DNA of 38,546 nt from Aquabacterium sp. (GTDB lineage: Bacteria; Pseudomonadota; Gammaproteobacteria; Burkholderiales; Burkholderiaceae_C). The position numbers were made by a program, and so were the translations under genes. How positions within the stretch are numbered: the first letter of the stretch is position 1; each line of letters starts with the position of its first letter. Of the stretch, positions 9,031 through 16,137 are shown piece after piece. The notes beneath the pieces are model-generated. The model was not told the DNA's origin. It worked only from the letters and a program-made list of their open reading frames with translations, and ran no database searches. Where the stretch lies: NCBI RefSeq assembly GCF_030652515.1, contig NZ_JAUSAR010000173.1, forward strand, positions 1 to 38,546, given 5' to 3'.

Positions 9031-9410
9031 GTTGCAAACAAAGCGTTGCCGATACTGGGAGTAGGTAGCCAATATTTTGTTCGCATAGACCCACTGACTG
9101 GACCGCGGCTCAATTTCAATTGACACAGCCGGTTATTCGGCTGGCGAAACAACCCTAAATGGTCGTATTAGAATGCGCGGTAGTTCTGGAAGGATTGGTC
9201 TGGAAATTATTCTGATACGTTGAGTGAGGCAAAGGCCACGCGGGTCGCGGCGAAGAAATCGCCTATCGTGGATGACGTATGGATCAAGAGTTTCCCTGAT
9301 TTCAAGTCTGTTGCTGTAACTGAGCACGCCACAGTAGTACGAAGATCAATCCATTTGCAACGCGGCCAATCAACGACAATCTGCACTAGCGATTTTGAAC
9401 TGCCCACACC
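9031..9410. other. Gene-free, gene-remnant-like stretch between Rhs A module and TPR operon
   Basis: No intact gene is visible. Short open stretches follow one another in shifting frames on the plus strand: one ends at a TGA at 9117-9122 (…VRIDPLTGPRLNFN), the next runs about 9122-9222 (…GYSAGETTLNGRIRM…), and a third about 9186-9432 contains SEAKATRVAAKKSPIVDDVW. Base composition is closer to the Rhs tip than to the flagellar genes. This could be the debris of an older toxin tip or immunity gene, which is common behind Rhs loci, but I recognise no family. An inverted repeat AGCCG/CGGCT lies near 9126-9142. Confidence 0.4.
9346..9372 (+). promoter_or_regulatory. Weak sigma-28-like promoter candidate
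   Basis: TCAA at 9346 and GCCAATCA at 9365 have the spacing of the sigma-28 consensus (TAAA, 15 bases, GCCGATAA), with 3 of 4 and 6 of 8 matches. It ends 38 bases before the TPR gene at 9411. It is worth noting only because a sigma-28 gene is in the cluster. A match this weak can arise by chance. Confidence 0.2.
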
Positions 9411-10028
9411 ATGCCAGACATCTCCAAACTAGACGCCCCCGAACTCCTGCACCTCGGCATCGAAGCCGCAGGCCGCGATGACCACGGCGCCGCCATCACC
9501 TACCTCAAGCAGGCCATCGACCTCCCGGCTGGCTCCATCGCCATCTCCAGCGACTACGCCAAGGCCCTTTACATGCTGGGCGCCGAATACGCCCAGATCG
9601 GCCTGATGGACCGCGCGGCAGACTACATGGCCCAGGCCATCGACATGGACGATACCCTGCACACCGCCCGCTTCCAGCTGGGCCTGCTGCACCTCACCCA
9701 GGCCCAGGTCGAACAATCGCTGCAAGTGCTCGCCCCGCTGGAGCAGCTCGGCGATGACTCGTGCTTCACGCACATCGGTGCCGGCCTGCGCCACCTCATC
9801 CACGACGAGTTCGTCGATTGCCGCAACAGCCTGCTGCGCGGCATCCAGCTCAACAGCGAAAGCGCCTCGCCCAACTTGGCGCTCAATGGCGACCTTCAGA
9901 AACTGCTGGCCGCCCTGCCCAACGCCGAGGGCACAGCCGCCGATCAGGACGCGCCCGCCGCCGAGCCCACGGCCGAAGCCAGCTTCCTGATGTCCTCGTA
10001 CAACCGGGGTGGTGGCGCCACCAACTGA
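9411..10028 (+). CDS. TPR-repeat protein, possible secretion chaperone
   Basis: A 205-residue soluble protein from ATG 9411. The first ~130 residues are helical with TPR-like units, for example AAITYLKQAIDLP, ALYMLGAEYAQIGLMDRAADYMAQAIDMD and ARFQLGLLHLTQAQVEQSLQVL. The rest is less regular and ends in a low-complexity Ala/Glu/Pro stretch. No signal peptide or membrane segment is seen. It is the first gene of a two-gene plus-strand unit that converges on the flagellar operon. Small TPR proteins serve as cytosolic chaperones in type III export (the SycD/LcrH class), so a chaperone or assembly role fits the neighbourhood. That is inference from context, and TPR folds are too general to prove it. 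Confidence 0.75.
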   Translation: MPDISKLDAPELLHLGIEAAGRDDHGAAITYLKQAIDLPAGSIAISSDYAKALYMLGAEYAQIGLMDRAADYMAQAIDMDDTLHTARFQLGLLHLTQAQVEQSLQVLAPLEQLGDDSCFTHIGAGLRHLIHDEFVDCRNSLLRGIQLNSESASPNLALNGDLQKLLAALPNAEGTAADQDAPAAEPTAEASFLMSSYNRGGGATN

Positions 10029-10045
10029 CGACGGCCACAAGCGTC

Positions 10046-10468
10046 ATGCCCAACCCCATTGACGGCCTGGGCGCCACGGGCGCCATCGCCTCGCTGATCC
10101 AGCGGGCCATGGCCGACCGGGCGAAGTCGCGCCAGCGCACCTCGGGCAGCGCGTCGTCAAAGGCCAAGTCGGTCAAAGGTCCTGGCGGCGACAAGCGGCA
10201 GCAAACGCCCTTGACCGACGTGATCGCGGCCCGCGTTGAAGAGCTGGACCCGGACGCGCCGGATTTTCGCTCGCGCATGCTGCGCCTGGTGATCGAGGCC
10301 GCCCTGCTGCAGCAGTTTGGCCATGCCTTGATCAACGCGCCCAAGTTCCAGGGCATGGTCGATCAGATCCTGAACGACCTGCAAGCCGCCCCGCAGTTGC
10401 GCCCCGATGTGGCCGCCGTGCTGGACGGCCTGGCGGGCAGCAGCAACAGCAACAACGCCCTTACTTGA
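10046..10468 (+). CDS. Unrecognised 140-aa protein, downstream of TPR gene
   Basis: Start ATG 10046, 17 bases after the TPR stop; the longer frame reaching back to 9761 lies over the TPR gene and is not used. Residues 1-65 are basic and low in complexity (many Ser, Lys, Arg, Gln). From about residue 70 it becomes ordered and helical, with DFRSRMLRLVIEAALLQQFG and FQGMVDQILNDLQAAP. It ends in a Ser/Asn-rich tail. A disordered N-terminus followed by a helical body resembles type III substrates or their regulators, but I know no family for it. Its 3' end overlaps the convergent TPR gene on the other strand by 8 bases, so the two messages are complementary at their ends. Confidence 0.6.
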   Translation: MPNPIDGLGATGAIASLIQRAMADRAKSRQRTSGSASSKAKSVKGPGGDKRQQTPLTDVIAARVEELDPDAPDFRSRMLRLVIEAALLQQFGHALINAPKFQGMVDQILNDLQAAPQLRPDVAAVLDGLAGSSNSNNALT

Positions 10469-11558
10469 CGCCCGTTCGCTTCATCACTTCCTTGAACAAC
10501 TCGGTCACCTGCTGCGGCGCGGTGCCATCCAGCAAGGTTTGGGCATAGCGGCCAGCAAAGCCGCTCTTGTCCAGCAGGTTGGCGCGGCGGATGCTCTGTT
10601 GTGCTTCGTCCTTCTGGCCCTTCATGGCCAGCACCACGGCCAGCGTGCCGTGCGACTCGGCAAAGGCCGGGCTGGCGGTGATGGCGTTGCGCACCGAGGC
10701 TTCTGCCTCGTCCAGTCGGTTCTGGCTGATGTGCAGCCAGGCCAGCGTGAGGTGGCTGCCCGGGTGGTCGGGGTAAATCTCCAGCGCCTTTTGCAAATCA
10801 GGCACCGCCCCATCCATGTCGCCCTGGGCCATCTTGGCCGAGCCGCGCAGCAGCCAGACGCGGCCATCGTCGGTGCGCACTACCTGGGCCTGGTCCAGCA
10901 AGCTCATGGCGCCAGGCAGATCACCCTTGAGGATCTGTTCACTGGCCAACACATGCAGGGCATCGTAGGCGTGGGCGGGTGAGATGGCATAGGCCTGGCG
11001 GGCCGCCGCAAAGGCTTCCTCGGAGCGCTCCAGGTCATACAACAGTGCGCTGTAGACGGCCAAGATGCGTGGATTCTCGGGCCACTGCGCCGCCAAAGAA
11101 GCGCCCAGCTCAGCCGCTTCTTCCAGTCGCTCCAGCCGCCACAGCGATTGCAAGGCCAACTCGCCCGCCATCTGGGCCAAAGCTGGCTCGCCGAAAGGCG
11201 CGCTGTTGAACCACTCCAGGGCTTCTTCATACAGGCGCGCATTGCACAGGGCGCGGCCGCCTTCCAGGCGCACGGCTTCGTCCTCGGGCCAGGCCTGGCG
11301 CGCGGCGCGGGCGCGTTCACACGCATCGTCCACCTTGCGCAATTTGGTCAACAGATGAATGGCCGCGGCTTCATCATTGGCATCGGACTGGCCGCTGGCC
11401 TGCAACATGTCCAGCGCCTTGAGGGCATGCTCGGGCGCATTGGTGGCAAAGCCCTCGCGGGCGATGTCGCGCAGCAAGCTGATGTTGCTCGGGTCGGCTT
11501 GGTGGTAGGACCACAGGCGATCGATGCGGCTGGCGGTGTTGGTGCTGGTGTCTGACAT
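10461..11558 (-). CDS. Large TPR-repeat protein at the end of the flagellar operon
   Basis: 365 residues built almost entirely of TPR-like helical hairpins. Clear units lie near residues 100-120 (GRALCNARLYEEALEWFNSA), 233-264 (LLRGSAKMAQGDMDGAVPDL), 270-297 (LTLAWLHISQNRLDEAEASV) and 303-330 (GTLAVVLAMKGQKDEAQQSI). No signal peptide or membrane segment is evident, so it should be cytosolic. It starts 17 bases after the sigma-28 stop and is the last gene of the long minus-strand unit. Large TPR proteins beside flagellar or type III genes may act as scaffolds or substrate chaperones, but the exact role cannot be read from the sequence. Confidence 0.8.
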   Translation of the reverse strand: MSDTSTNTASRIDRLWSYHQADPSNISLLRDIAREGFATNAPEHALKALDMLQASGQSDANDEAAAIHLLTKLRKVDDACERARAARQAWPEDEAVRLEGGRALCNARLYEEALEWFNSAPFGEPALAQMAGELALQSLWRLERLEEAAELGASLAAQWPENPRILAVYSALLYDLERSEEAFAAARQAYAISPAHAYDALHVLASEQILKGDLPGAMSLLDQAQVVRTDDGRVWLLRGSAKMAQGDMDGAVPDLQKALEIYPDHPGSHLTLAWLHISQNRLDEAEASVRNAITASPAFAESHGTLAVVLAMKGQKDEAQQSIRRANLLDKSGFAGRYAQTLLDGTAPQQVTELFKEVMKRTGVK

Positions 11559-11575
11559 GGCGTGTGGCTTTTTCT

Positions 11576-12274
11576 TTATCCGATGAGTTCACCCAGGTGG
11601 CTGACTGCCAGGGTGGCGCGCAATTTGGTCAGGGCGCTGCGGTGCAGTTGCGAGATGCGCCCTTTGGTCAAACCCATCTGCTGGGCGATGAGGTCAAACG
11701 GTTCGTGCTGAAAATAATGCTGGTCCAGCACTTTCTGCTCATTCTGGCTGAGGTGCTGCACGGCGGCCAGCAAACGGGTCTGCAATTGCTTGTAGGCCAG
11801 GTTGCTGGCACCGTCATCCCAATGGGTGGGCGTGCGGTCGCTGAACAAGGAGCTGTCGTCCAGCATGTAGGCCACGGCCAGCCCCAGCGACACCTCGACC
11901 AGGCGGTCGAACGATTCCTGTGGGGTGGCCTTGCGGCTGGGGGCGGGTTGCAAAGCCGCCAGCGAGTTGATGCGCTCTTGCGCCATGCGCCTCAGGGTCG
12001 AGACCTGCTGGTTGACCTCGGTGGCCTTTTCAAGGCCCGTGATGATGGCGCCACGGATGCGGTGCGAGGCATAACTTTCAAACTTCACGCCCTGCTGGGG
12101 GTCGTAGCGCTTCAGGGCGTGGATCAGCCCTTCGGCGCCGTACTGCACATACTCTTCATAGGGCACGCCATCGAAGGATCGGGCAGAGAACAGGGTGCCT
12201 GCGATCATCTTGACCAGCGGCATGTACGCCATGACGGCGTCATCCTTTGGAGGCGATGGCGCAAGTGGCGACAC
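11576..12274 (-). CDS. fliA: Sigma-28 family RNA polymerase sigma factor (FliA-like)
   Basis: 232 residues from GTG 12274, three bases after the fliP stop. Region 2 covers about residues 15-85, with EEYVQYGAEGLIHALKRYD and FESYASHRIRGAI typical of FliA. Region 4 covers about 168-222, with LSQNEQKVLDQHYF and the helix-turn-helix LIAQQMGLTKGRISQLHRSA. A later ATG at 12232, preceded by AAAGGA, would give 218 residues beginning MAYMPLVK and is a reasonable alternative start. In canonical flagella FliA transcribes filament, stator and chemotaxis genes and is held by FlgM. None of those is in this window, so its targets are unclear; the plus-strand TPR operon is one candidate. Placement inside the structural operon suggests it is made together with the export machine. 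Confidence 0.9.
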   Translation of the reverse strand: MSPLAPSPPKDDAVMAYMPLVKMIAGTLFSARSFDGVPYEEYVQYGAEGLIHALKRYDPQQGVKFESYASHRIRGAIITGLEKATEVNQQVSTLRRMAQERINSLAALQPAPSRKATPQESFDRLVEVSLGLAVAYMLDDSSLFSDRTPTHWDDGASNLAYKQLQTRLLAAVQHLSQNEQKVLDQHYFQHEPFDLIAQQMGLTKGRISQLHRSALTKLRATLAVSHLGELIG

Positions 12275-12277
12275 CGG

Positions 12278-13072
12278 CTACTGGTAAGAGCCCGCGATGG
12301 CGCGGATGATGAGGGCCCAGCCGTCGATCAGCACGAACAGCAGCAGCTTCAAGGGCAGAGACACGGTGGCCGGTGGCATCATCATCATCCCCAGCGACAT
12401 CAGCACCGCCGACACGATCAAGTCAATCAGCAGGAAGGGCAGGAAGATGACGAAGCCCACCGAAAAGGCCACCCGCAACTCGGACAGCATGAAGGCGGGC
12501 ACCAGCAGGTACAGGTCCGTGGCCTCGGCCTTGTCGGGCAGGGGCTTCCTGGCCAGGCCAGCGATCAGCTCCAGGTCAGACTCGCGCACATGCTTGGCCA
12601 TGAAGTCCTTGAAAGGCTGGGTGCCGGACTTGGTCGCTTGCTGAAGGTCCATCTTGCCTTCCATGAAGGGCGTGAAGGCCTGGGTTTGCACCCGCTCCAG
12701 CGTGGGGCCCATGGTGAACAAGGTGAGGAACAGCGACAGTGTGATCAACACCGCGGTGGGTGGCGTTTCAGGCAGGCCCAGCGCATGGCGGATGAAGGAC
12801 AGCGTGATGACGATGCGCGTGAACGAGGTCATGGCCATCAGCGCTGCCGGCATCAGGCTGAGCATGGACAAGCCGATCAGCGTGCGCAGGTAAGGCGTGA
12901 GCTGGCTGGTGCCGTTGGCGCCGAGGAGCTCACTGCTTTTGATGGGCGGCAAGGCGTCGGACAACTCGGCCGCGCCCACGCAGCTGGCGGCCAGGCCCAG
13001 GCTCAACAGCAGGCCCAGGCGCCGCCAGGCGATGGTGGAGCGGGAGCGTGGCGATTCGTCGGTCGGGTTCAT
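12278..13072 (-). CDS. fliP: Flagellar export gate protein FliP
   Basis: 264 residues with an N-terminal signal peptide (hydrophobic LGLLLSLGLAASCVGAA). The FliP core follows: TPYLRTLIGLSMLSLMPAAL, then FTRIVITLSFIRHALGLPETPP, a periplasmic loop, ESDLELIAGLARK, and the C-terminal FLPFLLIDLIVSAVLMSLGM-MMMPP signature. FliP with FliQ and FliR forms the inner-membrane export channel. The ATG overlaps the fliO stop (ATGA, 13069-13072). Here fliP is separated from fliQ and fliR, which lie at the opposite (promoter-proximal) end of the unit, whereas fliPQR are usually adjacent. Length matches the family (about 245 plus signal). Confidence 0.97.
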   Translation of the reverse strand: MNPTDESPRSRSTIAWRRLGLLLSLGLAASCVGAAELSDALPPIKSSELLGANGTSQLTPYLRTLIGLSMLSLMPAALMAMTSFTRIVITLSFIRHALGLPETPPTAVLITLSLFLTLFTMGPTLERVQTQAFTPFMEGKMDLQQATKSGTQPFKDFMAKHVRESDLELIAGLARKPLPDKAEATDLYLLVPAFMLSELRVAFSVGFVIFLPFLLIDLIVSAVLMSLGMMMMPPATVSLPLKLLLFVLIDGWALIIRAIAGSYQ

Positions 13073-13350
13073 GGGCGAGCTTGGTCTGGCGAAGGTGCGG
13101 GGGCGTGCACGGAGATCTGCGCCGTGCTTTCAAACACCACCCACCGCTGTTGGCCGAACTCGACCACCACGGCGCGGGTGTGTTCGGTCAGGGGCGTGGA
13201 AGAGACGACCACGGGCGTGCTGGCCGGGCCCACCGCGTTGGGCCGAGGCCCCACGCCGATGCCCAGCCGCTTGAGCAAGAGCATGGCCCCCACGCCAATG
13301 GCCAGGACCAGGGGCAAGGCCCAGAACAGGCGCAGGAGTTGATCGTCCAC
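13069..13350 (-). CDS. fliO: FliO-like export gate assembly protein
   Basis: A small 93-residue protein starting at GTG 13350. It has one N-terminal membrane segment (residues 5-26, LLRLFWALPLVLAIGVGAML) and a short cytosolic tail with RAVVVEFGQQRWVVFES, which resembles the FliO tail where conserved residues read like VxxGxRxxLLxV. FliO is poorly conserved, helps assemble the FliP ring and is not in the finished channel. The call rests mainly on size, topology and position between fliN and fliP, which is the standard order. The stop overlaps the fliP start by four bases. Confidence 0.8.
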   Translation of the reverse strand: MDDQLLRLFWALPLVLAIGVGAMLLLKRLGIGVGPRPNAVGPASTPVVVSSTPLTEHTRAVVVEFGQQRWVVFESTAQISVHAPAPSPDQARP

Positions 13351-13371
13351 GGACGGCTCGGCCGGGTCGGG

Positions 13372-13689
13372 TCAGTTGGCTTTGGGCGCGCTGGTGATGC
13401 GCAGGCCGAAGTGCTCGCCCACGGCCACCAAGGTGCCTTGCGCCACCACATGGCCTTCGGCGATCAGGTCGATGGGTTGGTCCAGCAAGCGGTCGAGCGC
13501 CAGCGTGGCACCGGCTTGCAGCGCGGTCAACTCGGCCACGGTGATGTCCGCGCCGCCCAGTTGGGCCGTCAGGCGCACCTTGAGTCCGCCCAGGAAGGGC
13601 AAGGCTTCGGCGCCACTGAACAGGGGCTTGCCCGCGCCCTGGCCTTCGGTCAGCGTGGGCAGGGAGATGTCTTTGGTTTCAGCGGTCAT
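13372..13689 (-). CDS. fliN: Flagellar switch/C-ring protein FliN
   Basis: 105 residues from ATG 13689. The C-terminal SpoA domain (about residues 35-101) shows the family pattern: GGLKVRLTAQLGGADITVAE, then LLDQPIDLIAEGHVVAQG and the closing VAVGEHFGLRIT, which parallels NEKFGVRIT of known FliN. The N-terminal 30 residues are variable, as usual. FliN binds the FliM SpoA domain to build the lower C ring and provides a dock for the FliH-FliI export ATPase complex. That second role would remain useful even if the ring does not turn. It lies 22 bases after fliM and 21 before fliO. Confidence 0.92.
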   Translation of the reverse strand: MTAETKDISLPTLTEGQGAGKPLFSGAEALPFLGGLKVRLTAQLGGADITVAELTALQAGATLALDRLLDQPIDLIAEGHVVAQGTLVAVGEHFGLRITSAPKAN

Positions 13690-13711
13690 GGGTGAAAAGT
13701 CTCGGTTCGAA

Positions 13712-14512
13712 TCAGGCGGTCGTTTTAGCCTTGGCCACCACTTTGATGGCCAGGTGGCCTTCAAGCTGGCCCAGTTGGCAACGCAAGGCGGGCGCGGGGG
13801 CCACGCTAGCGGCCAGGGTCAATGGCAGGTCGTCGCTCAGGCGCGTCGGGAACTGGATGACGTCACCGGTTTGCAGCCCCAGCAAGTCGGACATGGGGAT
13901 CTCGACCTCGCCCAGGCCCAGGGTCACGGGCAAGCGGTGTTGGGCCAAGGTGGGCAGCAAACCGGTGGCTGGCGTGGCGACTGGCGTGGCGGCCTTGGGC
14001 AGGAGCGCACGGTAAGCCGAGCGGCCCAGCAAGCACAGCAGGCCGGATCGGGGCTCGGTGAGCAGCAAGGCACCAGAATAAGTCGACAAAGCTTGCTCGG
14101 GCGTGGCAGCGTCAAGTGATGCCGTGGGTTCGGGCAAGGCTTGGCGCCAACGCTGCAGCAAATCGGCCAATGCACGGTCGGCCGCGGCCAGCGCGAAGTC
14201 TTCATCGGGCATGGGCGACTTGGTGGAGCGCCCCACCAGTTGGGCCGCCAGTTTGCTGCGCCAGCCGCTGGGCACGTGCACCCAGGCTGCCAGGCTTGGT
14301 GGCGTGGTGGAAACGGCTTGCCAAGTCAGCCCAGCGGGGTCAGCCAAGGACTCGCCGCCGCTGACGGCGCTGGCCACCAGGGTGGCGTCGACCGGCAAGT
14401 CCAGGCCCCAGGCATGCGCCCAGTCGCGCCAAGGGCTTGTCAGGGCCTGTTGAACCAAGCCCAGTTCGTTGTCCCGCACCAGGGCCAGGTCACGGATCTC
14501 AGCTTGGCTCAT
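13712..14512 (-). CDS. fliM: Short FliM-like C-ring protein
   Basis: 266 residues against about 330 for FliM. The C-terminal SpoA domain is recognisable (about 190-260): LPVTLGLGEVEIPMSDLLGL, GDVIQFP, then LRCQLGQLEGHLAIKVV. The middle region is divergent, and I cannot find the usual FliM_M landmarks with confidence. The N-terminus reads SQAEIRDLALV, which resembles the CheY-binding LSQxEIDxLL motif but lacks the aspartate and the second leucine, and it lacks the usual linker behind it. The protein therefore looks more like an injectisome-type SctQ/FliM hybrid than a chemotaxis-responsive switch. The ATG overlaps the flgE stop (ATGA, 14509-14512). Call by SpoA domain and position before fliN. 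Confidence 0.75.
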   Translation of the reverse strand: MSQAEIRDLALVRDNELGLVQQALTSPWRDWAHAWGLDLPVDATLVASAVSGGESLADPAGLTWQAVSTTPPSLAAWVHVPSGWRSKLAAQLVGRSTKSPMPDEDFALAAADRALADLLQRWRQALPEPTASLDAATPEQALSTYSGALLLTEPRSGLLCLLGRSAYRALLPKAATPVATPATGLLPTLAQHRLPVTLGLGEVEIPMSDLLGLQTGDVIQFPTRLSDDLPLTLAASVAPAPALRCQLGQLEGHLAIKVVAKAKTTA

Positions 14513-15705
14513 CGGCGGCTCTTCATGTCATAGAGGGCCTGGATCATGTCGCTGGCGGTGCTGAGCACCTGCGATGAAGCCTGGAAGCCCCGTTGGATCA
14601 GGATCATGGCGCTGAACTGGTCGGTCAGGTCCACGTTGGACAGCTCCAGCGAGCCGCCAGTGAGCTTGGTGGTGTTGCCCGCGGCGACCACACGGACGGG
14701 ATCGGCCCCGGTGTATTTGAACAAGGAGCCGGACACGGCGGTCAGCACTTCGGGCGAGACGAACTCGGCGATGGCGATCTGCGGGCCCTTGGCCGTGAGG
14801 GTGTTCGAATAGGTGATGACCAAGGTGCCGGTGTCGTCGAAGGCGGTCTTGGTGATGGTGCCGGCGGTGTTGCCATCGACCTTGTCCATCGCGATCTGGG
14901 AGGACGTGCCGCCAGAGTTGCCCGTCACCTGATTACCCAGAACGATGTTGACGAAACTGGCGGTGTTGTCGGCCGCGCGGATGGTGACACTGATGCGATC
15001 AGCCGTGGGGTCGGGGAAGGCGCCCAGGGTCTTGACCGTGCCAGACCCCACTGAGATGCCTTTCTCGGTCACATTCAAAGTCCATGTCCCTGAAATGGCC
15101 GTGGGGGTGAATACCATCTTGAGCACATGGTTGCCGCCCAAGTGGTCATACACCGTTGTCGCCTCGATGGTGGCGATGCTGAGCGGGTCATTGAAGACGG
15201 CGGTCGAAGAGAGGTTGTTTTTCAAGGTCACCGTGGTGGTGGCCTTGGGAGCGCTGTTCTTGAGCTGGCCGATGTCGATGGCACTGAGTGTTCGCCCACC
15301 ACCGCCGCTCAAGCCCATGACGGCCATGCCTTTGTCCATGGTCACCAACTGACCGTCGCTGTTGAACTCGAAGCGCCCGCTCTTGGTGTAAAGCGTTTGG
15401 CCCTGGTCATTGCGCACCACGAAGAAGCCAGGGCCGTCCAGCGCCATGTCCAGATCGCGCCCGGTTTCGCGGATGTCGCCGGTGCTGAAGTTCACCGTGG
15501 GATTCAAGGTGTCCAGGCCGCCGCCGGGCGTGGTGGATTCGCCCGTCGAGGCATCACCGCCTTGGGACAGAAAGACATCGGTGAACTGGGCCTGCGAGCC
15601 CTTGTAGCCCGGCGTGTTCAGGTTGGCCACGTTGTTGCTGATGACCTTGAGGCCCTTTTGGTGGCCACTCAGTCCGGAGGAAGCCACGTGAATGGAGTCG
15701 ATCAT
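14509..15705 (-). CDS. flgE: Flagellar hook protein FlgE
   Basis: 398 residues, close to family size. The N-terminal rod-type motif IDSIHVASSGLSGHQKGLKV with NNVANLNTPGYKGSQAQFTD is unmistakable. A FlgE/FlgG core follows (GRDLDMALDGPGFFVVRNDQ, YTKSGRFEFNSDGQLV). The C-terminus has LSNVDLTDQFSAMILIQRGF and ends ASDMIQALYDMKSRR. The central domain (about 150-330) is Thr/Ser/Gly rich as in other hooks. It is exported without a signal peptide and polymerises on the rod under the FlgD cap. Its presence shows the machine was built to reach beyond the outer membrane; nothing in the window would attach a filament to it. Confidence 0.97.
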   Translation of the reverse strand: MIDSIHVASSGLSGHQKGLKVISNNVANLNTPGYKGSQAQFTDVFLSQGGDASTGESTTPGGGLDTLNPTVNFSTGDIRETGRDLDMALDGPGFFVVRNDQGQTLYTKSGRFEFNSDGQLVTMDKGMAVMGLSGGGGRTLSAIDIGQLKNSAPKATTTVTLKNNLSSTAVFNDPLSIATIEATTVYDHLGGNHVLKMVFTPTAISGTWTLNVTEKGISVGSGTVKTLGAFPDPTADRISVTIRAADNTASFVNIVLGNQVTGNSGGTSSQIAMDKVDGNTAGTITKTAFDDTGTLVITYSNTLTAKGPQIAIAEFVSPEVLTAVSGSLFKYTGADPVRVVAAGNTTKLTGGSLELSNVDLTDQFSAMILIQRGFQASSQVLSTASDMIQALYDMKSRR

Positions 15706-15714
15706 GGCAGCCCC

Positions 15715-16119
15715 TTAGCGGATGGTTTGAACTTGGGCCATGGTCAGTCCCGTGATGATCTCGCCGGTCGAGGTCTTGATGGTGATCTGCGGATCACCGG
15801 ACACCAGTTGCAAGGCGGTGACCTGGCCGGACACGGTGCCGGTGTCATTAACGGCATCGACGGTTTTGCCCAAAAGGCCCACGGTCTGGTTGAGCGATTG
15901 CAATGACAGCATTTTCTCGATGCTTTCATTGAGCTGGCGCGTGGTGTCCAGGGACGAGAACTGCGCCATCTGTGTCAGGAAGTCCTTGTTCTCGACGGGC
16001 TTGAGCGGGTCTTGGTAGGTCAGCTCGGTCATCAGGAGCTTGAGCAAATCATCCATCGACAGGCCGGCGGCCTTGGTCGAACTCGCCAAGCTGGCGCTGT
16101 CAATTGCACTGGTGGCCAT
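15715..16119 (-). CDS. flgD: Hook cap/assembly protein FlgD (short form)
   Basis: 134 residues, about the length of short FlgD proteins and well below the 230 of E. coli. The N-terminal family motif is clear: LLKLLMTELTYQDPLKPVEN, then FLTQMAQFSSLDTTRQLNES. The remaining part covers the beginning of the beta-rich domain (GLLGKTVDAV, GQVTALQL, ITIKTSTGEIITGL). The fibronectin-like hook-capping domain of long FlgD is absent. It lies 9 bases before flgE, its usual partner: FlgD caps the growing hook and is discarded afterwards. Confidence 0.93.
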   Translation of the reverse strand: MATSAIDSASLASSTKAAGLSMDDLLKLLMTELTYQDPLKPVENKDFLTQMAQFSSLDTTRQLNESIEKMLSLQSLNQTVGLLGKTVDAVNDTGTVSGQVTALQLVSGDPQITIKTSTGEIITGLTMAQVQTIR

Positions 16120-16137
16120 GTTTTGTTCCCTGTCGAA

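Noticed and set aside
9220..9432. Small plus-strand frame running into the TPR gene
   Set aside because: It crosses the TPR start in another frame, has no ribosome binding site and looks like part of a decayed gene.
11564..13342. 592-codon plus-strand frame over fliA, fliP and fliO
   Set aside because: It overlays three recognised genes, and its His/Gln/Gly-rich translation is typical of a reverse-frame shadow.
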